Positions 26,612 to 35,614 of a stretch of 64,000 nucleotides of DNA are shown piece after piece. Both the position numbers and the translations under genes were made by a program. The notes beneath the pieces are model-generated. The model saw nothing but the letters and a program-made list of their open reading frames with translations. It did no database searches and was not told the DNA's origin. The stretch is from Chitinophaga sp. YR573 (GTDB lineage: Bacteria > Bacteroidota > Bacteroidia > Chitinophagales > Chitinophagaceae), in NCBI RefSeq assembly GCF_900110995.1, contig NZ_FOJF01000001.1:3117199-3181198 (forward strand). Reading direction: 5' to 3'. The number at the start of each line of letters is the position of its first letter. Positions within the stretch are counted from its first letter, which is position 1.

Positions 26612-28771
26612 CTATGCAGATAACTGACCTTCGACCATCTTTCTATAATACTTATGCTGTATCTCTTCCAATAAGGGGATCTTGCTGGTAAGCATTTCAC
26701 TCAATACATACAACTCCTCATCATGTTTTCCCTTATCACTAAAATATACATACTGCGTATTAATATAATTACTGATCTTTTTATATAAAGATGATTCCGG
26801 AGAAATTATATTCTCTTTTATTATAGACTGCATCACTTTCTTTATCACTATTTCATGCGCTGTTATTTTATCTAAGGCAGATCTCACTTCTTCAGGAGTA
26901 AGCATACTGATATAAAAAGAGTGTATCAATTGTTTGATCTGGTCTACTGTTTCCGCGAAAGTAATTTGTTGCTGCTGAATGGCCTGGCACTGCTGATATA
27001 ACACCATCACACTATTATTCTGCTGATAAAAAAAAGCAAATGCCTGTTTATCCATCTGCAATAGCTTTTCTTTCATCAACACAATCTCTTCTTCCATTTT
27101 TGCAATGAGTGTATCACAATTACTCCGCACATACCTGGCTCCTTCGAAATCAAAAGACTCAGCACGAATATGTTTTTCTTTAATTGCTTTTAAAGTAACA
27201 ATATCCTTTTCATTACGGGAGATAAAAGAGGGTAACTGTCCATTTTCTTCATTGAACAACTCCCCGAACTGCACGTATACAGGTTGAGTAGCCAATGCTT
27301 CCAGATCCCAGCCGATAAGATCAATATAACGTTGATCATAGAGCCCTTTATAAACAGCAGGCATCTTATATGGATTTGTCTGATACCATGTATCAAACTC
27401 CTCTTCCTCATAAAACTGAAAATTGCGTCCCTGTGTTATTTCCCTGTAGATATTAGCTGTTAATGTCTCCTGTAAGGCCTTTGCATTATTGAACAACTCC
27501 CAGGCGCTTGTATCATCCGGCTCAAAAAGATCGGGAAATTCTGTTGGAGCAGCAGATTCAAGACGTTGTATTCTTTCTTTCAATGTTGGATAACAGGCCC
27601 ACTGATTTTTATAATTGATCCTTGACTTTGAAAGAGGATGGACAAACCTGGAACGTAATACCGTTAGTTGATTGCTAAAAATATTACGCGTTACCTTCTT
27701 CTCTTTCATAAATGCACTGGCCGCATTCAGTGCAATGGTATAACAACCACCGGCAACAGCAATCCTGTTAAGCGCAGTTACCAGATTATTCCCTCCGGCA
27801 ACACCCGCTGCAATCGCATCTGCATGAAACGAAACCTCATGGCTTATCGTCAGATAGTTTTTACTGATAATCTTATACACCTTTTGTAAGATCAGTAAAA
27901 TACCCTTACCAATCTTACCTGCAGGCAAAGCAAAGAATGCGAAAACATCGCGCATCTTTGCCCTGGATTGCATAAATTTTGCATCCCTGCTATTATCATA
28001 CAGCATATTATAAATGAGGTAATTAGCCTCGTATACAAACCGTTTTGTACTTTTCCGGCTAAAGTACCCGAATTCACAAGCTAAAGTCGCCCTAAACTCA
28101 TCGATATTAATACTGTTCACAAACCCCGGCCCGATTTCAAGATTACCAGATACAGGGAAGAAAATACTCCATAAGCTGGCGTTATAACGTACACTGATAT
28201 TTATTGCAGGAGATAGAAAGATCTTCTTAGGAAATGGGATGCCAACATCGGCTGTCAATTGCCGGATAAATGTAAACAACTGAGGATGTTCTTCTTCTGT
28301 AATTTCTACCCCACCTGGATTGTATCCCCTGAACAAGTAGTTGATTAGAAAAAACAATACCAAACCATCAGCGGCAATCAATGCCGCACCCGCTAAAATG
28401 TCTGCCATAGCAGGTCTGGTCATAATGATCCAGATACCCAAAGCACCACAAACACCAATAAGCGCCATCGCCGCACTCACTATAACAGCATAAATGACTT
28501 TGTCGTACCGCCAGGGCTTAACCAGGAATTTTATAAGGTGGAACAACACCAACCCACCAAAGGCAACCAGGGCCACCCCTGTAACAACAATCAGGAATTC
28601 AGGGGTAGTAATAATAATCCAAAGACCGGCATAACAAACAGCAACAGCAAGAAGAGCAACTGTTATCAACAATGCTGCATAAACAACAAAGAAAAGAAAA
28701 ACAGCAGTTATCACCTTTCTAAACCCCACAGAACGTCCCGGCTTGAACCAAAACAACACATCTTTTATCAT
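26612..28771 (-). CDS. Membrane M48-family protein lacking the zinc ligands
   Basis: A 719-residue protein with four N-terminal membrane helices (about 19-53, 58-83, 92-118, 122-148) and a cytoplasmic or periplasmic M48-like domain (about 155-400). In active M48 enzymes of this subgroup the motif reads AHEFGHF. Here it is ACEFGYF (Cys232, Glu233, Tyr236), so both His ligands are replaced. The third ligand, Glu in the EFHAD motif, is Ser314 (VSFHAD). The catalytic Glu233 remains. The C-terminal 300 residues are helical and charged, with no recognised domain. I translated the motif by hand from the DNA to confirm it. The surrounding fold motifs are intact, so it looks like a maintained pseudopeptidase rather than a decaying gene. 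It is divergent from the thiolase gene. Confidence 0.8.
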   Translation of the reverse strand: MIKDVLFWFKPGRSVGFRKVITAVFLFFVVYAALLITVALLAVAVCYAGLWIIITTPEFLIVVTGVALVAFGGLVLFHLIKFLVKPWRYDKVIYAVIVSAAMALIGVCGALGIWIIMTRPAMADILAGAALIAADGLVLFFLINYLFRGYNPGGVEITEEEHPQLFTFIRQLTADVGIPFPKKIFLSPAINISVRYNASLWSIFFPVSGNLEIGPGFVNSINIDEFRATLACEFGYFSRKSTKRFVYEANYLIYNMLYDNSRDAKFMQSRAKMRDVFAFFALPAGKIGKGILLILQKVYKIISKNYLTISHEVSFHADAIAAGVAGGNNLVTALNRIAVAGGCYTIALNAASAFMKEKKVTRNIFSNQLTVLRSRFVHPLSKSRINYKNQWACYPTLKERIQRLESAAPTEFPDLFEPDDTSAWELFNNAKALQETLTANIYREITQGRNFQFYEEEEFDTWYQTNPYKMPAVYKGLYDQRYIDLIGWDLEALATQPVYVQFGELFNEENGQLPSFISRNEKDIVTLKAIKEKHIRAESFDFEGARYVRSNCDTLIAKMEEEIVLMKEKLLQMDKQAFAFFYQQNNSVMVLYQQCQAIQQQQITFAETVDQIKQLIHSFYISMLTPEEVRSALDKITAHEIVIKKVMQSIIKENIISPESSLYKKISNYINTQYVYFSDKGKHDEELYVLSEMLTSKIPLLEEIQHKYYRKMVEGQLSA

Positions 28772-28857
28772 AGAAAGGACAGATATTCCGGAACAAAAAC
28801 AATCTTATTTCTTTAACAAAATAGCGAGAACTTTGGAATAACCATTAAACTAATTAT

Positions 28858-30126
28858 ATGATTCCACGTAAAGTTGCAATCGTAGGTTATAACCGCATCC
28901 CTTTTGCCCGGAACAATACCGCCTATACAGAGGCCGGTAATAAAGATATGATGACAGCAGCCCTCAACGGTTTAATAGAGCGTTATCAGCTGAAAGGAGA
29001 ACTGCTAGGTGAAGTAGCCGGTGGTGCTGTCATCAAACACAGCTGGGAAATCAACCTGCTACGAGAGTGTGTGATGAGTACTTCCCTGGACCCGAACACT
29101 GCCGCCTGTGATATCCAGCAGGCATGTAACACCGGAATAGAAGCTGCAATATATATCGCTAATAAAATAGCCCTGGGGCAGATAGACTCCGGTATCGCCG
29201 GAGGTGTAGACTCCGCCAGCAATGTCCCTTTAGTACTGGGAGAAAAACTCAGACATATTCTACTATCCGCCAGAAGAGCAAAAACCTTCGGTGCAAGACT
29301 AAAACAGTTCTCAAAGATCCGCCTGAAAGACCTTAGTCCCATAGCGCCTATGAACATAGAACCAAGGACCGGTTTATCTATGGGCGGACATACAGAGATC
29401 ACTGCTAAATACTATAATATTTCAAGAGAAGCGCAGGACCAGTACTCATTGGAAAGCCATCAGAAAATGGCAAAAGCCTATGATAATGGCTTCTTTGATG
29501 ATATGCTAACGCCCTTCCTTGGCCTGGAAAAGGATAATAATTTAAGGAGAGATACCAGTCTGGAGAAACTGGCAAAGCTGAAACCAGCCTTCGATAAAGT
29601 AAATGGTACACTCACTGCCGGTAACTCATCCCCTTTAACAGATGGGGCTTCCTGTATCCTGCTGGCCAGTGAAGACTGGGCAAAAGCACATAACCTGCCC
29701 ATTCTGGCTTATCTCACGCATGCAGAAGTCGCAGCCATAGAATACATCGAACACAAACAAAACCTCTTATTATCACCTGTATATGCTGCTGACCGTATGC
29801 TCACAAAAGCCGGTCTCACGTTACAGGACTTTGATTTCTACGAGATTCATGAAGCCTTTGCGGCACAGGTACTGGCCATCCTTAAAATATGGGAAAGCCC
29901 GGAACTAATGAAAACTTTCGGGATTGATCATGCATTGGGCAGTATAGACAAAGCCAGACTAAACGTAAACGGCAGCAGCCTTGCAGGAGGACATCCCTTC
30001 GCCGCCACCGGCGGACGTATCCTGGCCGTTATGGCCAAATTGCTGCATGAAAAGGGGAGTGGCAGGGGATTTATCTCTGTTTGTGCCGCAGGTGGACAAG
30101 GAGCTACGGTAATACTTGAAAAATAA
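28858..30126 (+). CDS. Thiolase (acetyl-CoA acyltransferase, FadI/FadA-like)
   Basis: A 422-residue thiolase. The acyl-accepting Cys90 lies in CDIQQACNTGIEAA. Other motifs are the GGVDSASN loop, NGTLTAGNSSPLTDGAS, the catalytic His in YEIHEAFAAQ, the NVNGSSLAGGHPFAATGGR segment and the second Cys409 in VCAAGGQGATVI. It catalyses CoA-dependent cleavage of 3-ketoacyl-CoA or the reverse condensation of two acetyl-CoA. Length is nearer to FadI-type enzymes than to the about 390-residue biosynthetic thiolases, so a fatty-acid oxidation role is plausible. No beta-oxidation partners are adjacent. It is flanked by a divergent gene and a very strong terminator. Confidence 0.9.
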   Translation: MIPRKVAIVGYNRIPFARNNTAYTEAGNKDMMTAALNGLIERYQLKGELLGEVAGGAVIKHSWEINLLRECVMSTSLDPNTAACDIQQACNTGIEAAIYIANKIALGQIDSGIAGGVDSASNVPLVLGEKLRHILLSARRAKTFGARLKQFSKIRLKDLSPIAPMNIEPRTGLSMGGHTEITAKYYNISREAQDQYSLESHQKMAKAYDNGFFDDMLTPFLGLEKDNNLRRDTSLEKLAKLKPAFDKVNGTLTAGNSSPLTDGASCILLASEDWAKAHNLPILAYLTHAEVAAIEYIEHKQNLLLSPVYAADRMLTKAGLTLQDFDFYEIHEAFAAQVLAILKIWESPELMKTFGIDHALGSIDKARLNVNGSSLAGGHPFAATGGRILAVMAKLLHEKGSGRGFISVCAAGGQGATVILEK

Positions 30127-30188
30127 AAAGAGGCTCATAATTGAAATGCCCCGACACTTTTTGGGGCATTTCAATTATGAGCCTCTTT
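30127..30188. terminator. Long perfect hairpin, bidirectional terminator
   Basis: A 26-bp perfect stem (30127-30152 with 30163-30188) encloses a 10-base loop. The stem bases are AAAGAGGC/GCCTCTTT, so both strands show short T runs. It separates the convergent thiolase and UBP zinc finger genes. Confidence 0.8.
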
Positions 30189-30194
30189 AGAAAA

Positions 30195-30464
30195 TTAATA
30201 TTCTACCATCATCTCATCCACATTACACCACAACCATCTTTCTCCCGGTTCTGCCGATGAAATAACCGGATGTTTTGTCTTGTGATAATGTTTCTGCATA
30301 TGCTGATTCGGAGAATCATTACAACATAAAGTTACCCCACAGGTCTGACAGGTACGGAGATGCACCCAGTCGTCGCCCGTCTTTATACATTCCTCACATA
30401 CATGCTCATGCTCAACTTTTAATGTGTGAATTGCTTGCAGGTGTTGACAGATATCTGGTTCCAT
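30195..30464 (-). CDS. UBP-type zinc finger protein
   Basis: An 89-residue protein consisting of one ZnF-UBP domain. The Cys/His ligands are visible: C6 and H8, C23 and C26, C39 and C42, C47/C48, H55, H61 and H65. The family ending WLWCNVDEMMVEY follows. In eukaryotes this fold binds the free C-terminus of ubiquitin. The bacterial versions are short, stand-alone proteins often encoded near signal-transduction flavoproteins (established co-occurrence as I recall it; not verified here). It starts 6 bases after the receiver/TrxR-like fusion gene, so the two are almost certainly co-transcribed. Its binding partner is unknown. Confidence 0.85.
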   Translation of the reverse strand: MEPDICQHLQAIHTLKVEHEHVCEECIKTGDDWVHLRTCQTCGVTLCCNDSPNQHMQKHYHKTKHPVISSAEPGERWLWCNVDEMMVEY

Positions 30465-30470
30465 GTATTA

Positions 30471-32153
30471 TTATTTTACTTCAGCAAGATATTTATGTAC
30501 AAAACTAATCGCCATTGAACCCTCACCCACAGCTGCCGCAACTCTATTCATTGCACGCGCACGCACATCGCCAGCAGCAAAGATCCCCGGACAACTGGTC
30601 TCCAGCAGATAAGGATCGCGGTTCTGTTTCCAGATCTTAGTAAAGTTCTCATATCCCTTCAACTCGCGCCCGGTTTCAATAAAGCCTTTTTCATCTTTGA
30701 TAATATCCAGTGCAATCCAGTCCGTAAAAGGCTTCGCCCCTATAAAGATGTATAACGCATCGGCCTCCACGGTCGCCGTCTCGGACGTTTCAATATTCAT
30801 CAGTGTCAACTGCTCTAATTTATCAGACCCTTTGGCTTCCGTAATCTCAGTCTTGGGGCGTAAAATGATATTAGGCACCCCCTTTATCTGTTCAATAAGA
30901 TAAGCAGACATCGTACTGCTAAGATCATCTTTACGGATTAGGATATACACGTTCTTCGCAAACTTGGACAAATACATCGCCGCCTGACCAGCAGAATTAC
31001 CCCCGCCTACAACATACACTTCCTTATCCCTGCAGGCCGTAGCTTCCGTCATAGCAGCCCCATAATAAATCCCTGCTCCTGTAAAATCAGCCACCCCTTT
31101 TGTATCTAAGGTCCGGTAATCAACACCGGTAGTGATAATCACGCTGCGGGTGTTAATGACAGTATCATCTTCCAGGATAATCTTATTATATCCATCCTTC
31201 TGCTGAATATCCTTCACTGACTGTGGTGTAATCAACTCCGTCCCTAATCTCGCCGCCTGCGTCACCGCACGACGTGTTAACTCTGCACCACTCAACCCCG
31301 TAGGAAAGCCCAGGTAGTTCTCTATACGGGAGCTGGTGCCTGCCTGTCCGCCAGGCGCGCGTCTTTCTATCAGTAATGTCTTCAGCCCTTCAGAAGCGCC
31401 ATACACTCCTGCTGCAAGACCCGCAGGGCCACCACCAATGATCACCACATCATACACATCATGTTTCACCTGTGGATTCAACCCCACTTTTTGGGCAATC
31501 TCTATAATAGTAGGATTGATCAGATAACTGCCATCTTCAAAAAAGATAACAGGTAGATTATCATTGCTGAGATTATTCAGTTTAAGCAAACGACCGGATT
31601 CTTCCGCCGTCTGTACATCCAGCCATTTATAGGGAATAAGATTCCCCGCCAGGAACTCCTTGATGGTATGAGATGTTCTGGAATACTGCTGCCCTACTAC
31701 TTTAATCCCTTTAAAATCAGAATGATACTCAGTTTGCCAGTCTTCGAGCAATCCGCTGATAACCGGGTACAGTTTCTCTTCCGGTGGGTCCCATGGTTTC
31801 ACCAGGTAATAATCCAGTTGCACCGTATTGATCGCTTTAATAGCAGCATCTGTATCTGAATAAGCCGTCAGTAACACACGTTTGGCTTCCGGATAAAACG
31901 ATATCGCCTTCTCCAGGAAGGCCACACCTTCTACACCAGGCATACGCTGGTCTGTGATGAACATGGCAATTGTCTCGCCTTTATTCTTCAGTTCCAGCAA
32001 ACTTGCCAGCGCCTCTTTCACATCAGCAGTACTGATTATTTTATATTGATCACGGTATTTACTTTTAAGGTCCCGGACTAAAGCTCGTAGTACTTGCGCA
32101 TCGTCGTCGATGCAGAGAATGATAGGTAAATTCATTGTTTTATCTGTTGGCAT
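30471..32153 (-). CDS. Receiver / glutaredoxin-like / thioredoxin-reductase-like fusion flavoprotein
   Basis: A 560-residue three-part protein. Residues 10-140 are a receiver domain with IDDD (16-18), phosphoacceptor Asp68 in ITDQRMP, Thr96 and Lys119. About 149-225 form a thioredoxin/glutaredoxin-like fold with no cysteine pair (VVGQQYSRTSHTIKEFL...NLPVIFFEDGSYLINPT). About 234-560 form a TrxB-like FAD/NAD(P)H oxidoreductase (VVIIGGGPAGLAAGVYGASEG, EVYVVGGGNSAGQAAMYL, GIFAAGDVR). The redox CxxC of true thioredoxin reductase is absent: YYGAAMTEATAC stands where YCATC is expected. It therefore cannot reduce thioredoxin by the usual route. It is probably a phosphorylation-controlled flavoprotein. 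The ATG at 32135 (MNLPIILCIDDD) is an alternative start. It lies 24 bases downstream of the cNMP-domain kinase gene. Confidence 0.9.
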   Translation of the reverse strand: MPTDKTMNLPIILCIDDDAQVLRALVRDLKSKYRDQYKIISTADVKEALASLLELKNKGETIAMFITDQRMPGVEGVAFLEKAISFYPEAKRVLLTAYSDTDAAIKAINTVQLDYYLVKPWDPPEEKLYPVISGLLEDWQTEYHSDFKGIKVVGQQYSRTSHTIKEFLAGNLIPYKWLDVQTAEESGRLLKLNNLSNDNLPVIFFEDGSYLINPTIIEIAQKVGLNPQVKHDVYDVVIIGGGPAGLAAGVYGASEGLKTLLIERRAPGGQAGTSSRIENYLGFPTGLSGAELTRRAVTQAARLGTELITPQSVKDIQQKDGYNKIILEDDTVINTRSVIITTGVDYRTLDTKGVADFTGAGIYYGAAMTEATACRDKEVYVVGGGNSAGQAAMYLSKFAKNVYILIRKDDLSSTMSAYLIEQIKGVPNIILRPKTEITEAKGSDKLEQLTLMNIETSETATVEADALYIFIGAKPFTDWIALDIIKDEKGFIETGRELKGYENFTKIWKQNRDPYLLETSCPGIFAAGDVRARAMNRVAAAVGEGSMAISFVHKYLAEVK

Positions 32154-32177
32154 ACAATACCAGTTTAAATATGCAAA

Positions 32178-33581
32178 TTATCCATTGATCGGAAGGTGAA
32201 CAACAAATGCCGTACGCCCTGGTTCAGAGCTAACGTTAATGTTGCCACGGTGATGACGAATAATCTGGTGTACAATATCCAGTCCCAGACCGGTTCCCTT
32301 TCCTACTTCTTTAGTAGTAAAGAAAGGATCAAAAATCTTCGACATGGTAGCCTCAGGAATACCCGGGCCATTATCAATAATACAAACCTGTATATACTCC
32401 CCTTCTCTCAGCGTATATATTTCTAAGACACCTTTCTGATTAGGCTCCATAGCGTCCAGTGCATTGTCTATCAGGTTTGTCCATATCTGGTTCAATTCAC
32501 CAACATAGGCCAGTATCTGTGGCAGGTCCCTGTCGAAACGCTCAACCACTTCAACATTCCCTTTACGGATCTTATATTGAAGGATGGTCAGCGTATTGTT
32601 AATCCCGCTATGGATATCGGTCAGTTGTTTTTCCAGTCCCTGGTCCATATGGGTGAATGTTTTGATAGAGCCTACCAGGTGTGCAATACGACTGGAAGCT
32701 TCTTCAATATCAGTCACCATTTTTTCAGTCACAAGATTATTATTGATCCACATGAAGACGGCAGAGAGGTGGGCCGTTGGTATATGTTCCTTAAAAGACT
32801 CCAGATCTTCCTCCGTAAACCCAAAGTCAACAAGATTCTCCGCCAGTTCCACACTATTTGTTATCTCATGATCATCCAGCCAGTCGGTCAGTTCATCTTC
32901 CTTATCAGATCTATCTAATAAAGATAACACTGGTTTATCCGCGCGGTTCAATACGGCAAACATTCTGTCATTCACAATATCCACATCTTCAGGACTCATC
33001 CTTATAGAAAGGATATCTTTAAATGATTCCGGTAATAAATGCAGGTGTTTCTTTAAAGACACTGCTCCGCGTACCACAGCTGCTGCGGGGTTATTCAACT
33101 CATGTGCCAGGCCGGCAGAGAGTTTACCCAGCGCTACCATCTTTTCATTCTGCTGAACAAGAGCGGCATAGTTACGTACCCTGTCGGTCATTACATGCAC
33201 CAGCGCCTGCGTCAGTTCAAAATAATTACGGATCAGTTCATTCATTTTCCCGATGGGAAAACGCATGATGAGGGTGTCTACAATGGCCTCGCAGTGAACA
33301 CTAGCAGTCAGTCCTCTTGAAAAGGGCAGGTAACCAATAATGTATTTGTCTTCAAAACGGGCTATTTCCTGAGCCTGATTGTCATTGAGGACCCGGCATA
33401 TTCGCACTAAGCCGGATATAATGAATAGGGTTGATGCCAGTGGGTCTCCGCTTTTGAATAAAAACCCACCTGCAGGTATGGTGAGTAACTCACTTTGGTC
33501 TATCAGCCATTGAAGCTGATCCACGGGAACATCCTGTAGCACTTCTACAGATTGCAGCCATTCAGTTGTAATATTATTCAT
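32178..33581 (-). CDS. Histidine kinase with N-terminal cyclic-nucleotide-binding domain
   Basis: A 467-residue soluble sensor kinase. Residues about 15-135 form a Crp-type cNMP-binding fold ([45 protein letters not shown]). The dimerisation/phosphoacceptor region carries His160 in [19 protein letters not shown], followed by an unusual helical insertion (about 175-300). The ATPase domain ends the protein ([45 protein letters not shown]). No membrane segment is seen, so it senses a cytosolic signal. The receiver of the fusion protein encoded 24 bases downstream is the natural phosphate acceptor (inference from context). The VIT-type transporter gene lies 59 bases upstream. Confidence 0.9.
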   Translation of the reverse strand: MNNITTEWLQSVEVLQDVPVDQLQWLIDQSELLTIPAGGFLFKSGDPLASTLFIISGLVRICRVLNDNQAQEIARFEDKYIIGYLPFSRGLTASVHCEAIVDTLIMRFPIGKMNELIRNYFELTQALVHVMTDRVRNYAALVQQNEKMVALGKLSAGLAHELNNPAAAVVRGAVSLKKHLHLLPESFKDILSIRMSPEDVDIVNDRMFAVLNRADKPVLSLLDRSDKEDELTDWLDDHEITNSVELAENLVDFGFTEEDLESFKEHIPTAHLSAVFMWINNNLVTEKMVTDIEEASSRIAHLVGSIKTFTHMDQGLEKQLTDIHSGINNTLTILQYKIRKGNVEVVERFDRDLPQILAYVGELNQIWTNLIDNALDAMEPNQKGVLEIYTLREGEYIQVCIIDNGPGIPEATMSKIFDPFFTTKEVGKGTGLGLDIVHQIIRHHRGNINVSSEPGRTAFVVHLPING

Positions 33582-33640
33582 GTCAGTTAAAGTTACTTAT
33601 TATCCTGCTAACTGCCGAGGGAACCGATGATATGTACATC

Positions 33641-34327
33641 CTAAGCCACTACTTTAGCAATACCAAACGCTGCGCCTGCAGCCAGTAAACCTATCATGGT
33701 TACTTTTAATGCGCCCTGAACAGGTGGTTGTCCTGTTACTTTACTCTTGAAGAAGCCAAATACAAAAAGACAGATAATAGTAAGAATGGCAGACACTACC
33801 AGTCCCTGCTGAGGATTAGATGTAAAAATATAACCGGAGAGGGGGAGTAACCCACCTACAAAATAAGACCCGCCAATGGTAAGGGCGCTCTGCAGGGCGC
33901 GGTTAGGATTGGGGGCTTCCAGTCCAAGCTCAAACTTCATCATAAAATTCACCCATTTGGTTTTGTCTTTGGCCATTTCATTGGCTATCAGGTCCTGGGT
34001 TTCCGCACTAAGCCCATATTCGGCAAATACTTCCTTTACCTCTTCCATTTCCTTTTCGGGCACTTTTTCCACCTCATCATATTCCCTTTTCAGCTCACTC
34101 TGGTAATGTTCCAGTTCTGTTCTCCCTGCTAAAAAACCACCTAAACCCATGGCAATACAACCGGCTACGATTTCAGCGATGCCAGCAGTGATAATAATAT
34201 TATTACTGCTAACAGCTCCACTCAGCCCTGCTGCCAGTGCAAAGGGGACAGTCAGCCCATCACTCATACCTATGACCATATCAGTAATAAAATCCGAGCT
34301 TTTAAGGTGTTGTTCCGTATGCTGCAT
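33641..34327 (-). CDS. VIT1/CCC1-family iron or manganese transporter
   Basis: A protein of about 228 residues in the VIT family. The first helices contain SDFITDMVIGMSDGLTVPFALAAGLSGA and the second GIAEIVAGCIAMGLGGFLAGRTELEHY, both family signatures. A Glu-rich cytosolic metal-binding segment follows (REYDEVEKVPEKEMEEVKEVFAEYGL). Three further helices complete it. Plant and yeast members move Fe2+ or Mn2+ out of the cytosol; bacterial members are probably exporters. A TTG at 34351 would overlap the upstream kinase stop by four bases. The ATG at 34327 is preferred because homology begins there. It lies between two histidine kinase genes on one strand. Confidence 0.88.
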   Translation of the reverse strand: MQHTEQHLKSSDFITDMVIGMSDGLTVPFALAAGLSGAVSSNNIIITAGIAEIVAGCIAMGLGGFLAGRTELEHYQSELKREYDEVEKVPEKEMEEVKEVFAEYGLSAETQDLIANEMAKDKTKWVNFMMKFELGLEAPNPNRALQSALTIGGSYFVGGLLPLSGYIFTSNPQQGLVVSAILTIICLFVFGFFKSKVTGQPPVQGALKVTMIGLLAAGAAFGIAKVVA

Positions 34328-34347
34328 ATTCAAATTTATAATATTTT

Positions 34348-35607
34348 TCAAGAGGTCCAGCTAAGGAGAAAGAAGTGTTTATTCTCTTTAAATGAATACG
34401 CAGGCGTAATACCTGATACCTCACAAATCTGCTTGATAATGGATAGCCCAAGGCCATTGTGATTACTGTGCCGGGCCTCTTTATAAAAACGCTGGAATAA
34501 CCGGGACTGGTCCAGGGCATGGGGCGGACCGGTATTACAAATCTCCAGACTGTCTTCTTTCAAGGTAATCCCGATAGAGCCACCGGTTATATTATGCTTG
34601 GTAGCATTGCTCAGCAAATTATTCAGCAGGATCTCTATCAGTTCAGGATTGGCATTGATCGTAGCCGGTGCCAGCGTTTTAATCACTTCTATCTGGTTAT
34701 TCTGCCATAACTCCTGGAACTGGGCAATCTTTTCTTCTATATTCTCTTTAATATCTACTGCCTGAATATCCGTAAACTGGTAGTTATCTATTTTAGTCAG
34801 CAGCAGTAAAGACTGGTTCAAACGGGAAATCTTCTTAATTCCCACATAAGCGCTCTGTAACGTTTTGCTCTGTGTCTCAGACAGGTTTTCATCCTGTATC
34901 AGCAGGTCCAGTTTAGAACGTATGATGGCCAGCGGGGTTTGTATTTCATGAGAAGCATTCTCCGTAAATTCTTTCAGCACCAGGTATTCATCATCTGCTT
35001 TCCGGGCTACATGCTGAAGACTCGAATTCATAAAGGAGAACTCTTCAATATCCGTTTCAGGCAGAGTAAGCCGGTTCTTGGTACCTAACTTGAAATTCCG
35101 CATAATACTTATCGTGGTATAAAATGGCTGCCATAGTTTGCGCAGCACAAGACGGTTGATAAGCAGGGAAGAAATAATGATGATGAAGATAGTAGAGATG
35201 GTAAGTATAACAATCGTGCGTAAAAGTCTTGTGGTAGCTTCTGTTGGTTTAGTGATGGTGATCTCATAATGTTTCTCTCCTGCGAGGATAAAAAAAGTAA
35301 GCACCCGGAAGGTTATTTTCTTTTTCATTGCAGGATCATACAGCTTACGGAACGCTATCTCAGACCCTGTTCCCGGGGAAGATACAGGAGCATAAGTAAT
35401 CTGTTCATCATCTATCAGCCTGTTCGTAGGAAGCTGGTGATGTTCCGCTACATATTCTTCCAGCTTATCTTTAATCACATGCAGATCTCTGTCAGACTCA
35501 TTCAGCAGTACATAACTCAACACAATGTAATAAGCACAACTGGATAACAGGAAAACAATTACCATTACAAACAGGTTGATACGGTTGTATCTGGTAAATA
35601 GTTTCAT
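34348..35607 (-). CDS. Membrane sensor histidine kinase
   Basis: A protein of about 419 residues. Two membrane helices (about 10-34 and 130-152) bound a periplasmic sensor region of about 95 residues with no recognised domain. A HAMP-like linker leads to the phosphoacceptor helix with His220 (FTENASHEIQTPLAIIRSKLD). The ATPase domain shows NNLLSNATKHN, EICNTGPP and GLGLSIIKQICE. It pairs with the OmpR-type regulator encoded 7 bases upstream. A longer frame from 35649 would overlap that gene's end and is rejected in favour of the ATG at 35607. Confidence 0.9.
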   Translation of the reverse strand: MKLFTRYNRINLFVMVIVFLLSSCAYYIVLSYVLLNESDRDLHVIKDKLEEYVAEHHQLPTNRLIDDEQITYAPVSSPGTGSEIAFRKLYDPAMKKKITFRVLTFFILAGEKHYEITITKPTEATTRLLRTIVILTISTIFIIIISSLLINRLVLRKLWQPFYTTISIMRNFKLGTKNRLTLPETDIEEFSFMNSSLQHVARKADDEYLVLKEFTENASHEIQTPLAIIRSKLDLLIQDENLSETQSKTLQSAYVGIKKISRLNQSLLLLTKIDNYQFTDIQAVDIKENIEEKIAQFQELWQNNQIEVIKTLAPATINANPELIEILLNNLLSNATKHNITGGSIGITLKEDSLEICNTGPPHALDQSRLFQRFYKEARHSNHNGLGLSIIKQICEVSGITPAYSFKENKHFFLLSWTS

Positions 35608-35614
35608 ATTGATT

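Noticed and set aside
26612..28771. Active M48 metalloprotease
   Set aside because: All three zinc ligands are substituted.
30471..32153. Plain thioredoxin reductase (TrxB)
   Set aside because: The redox CxxC is missing and a receiver plus a thioredoxin-like domain precede the flavin domain.
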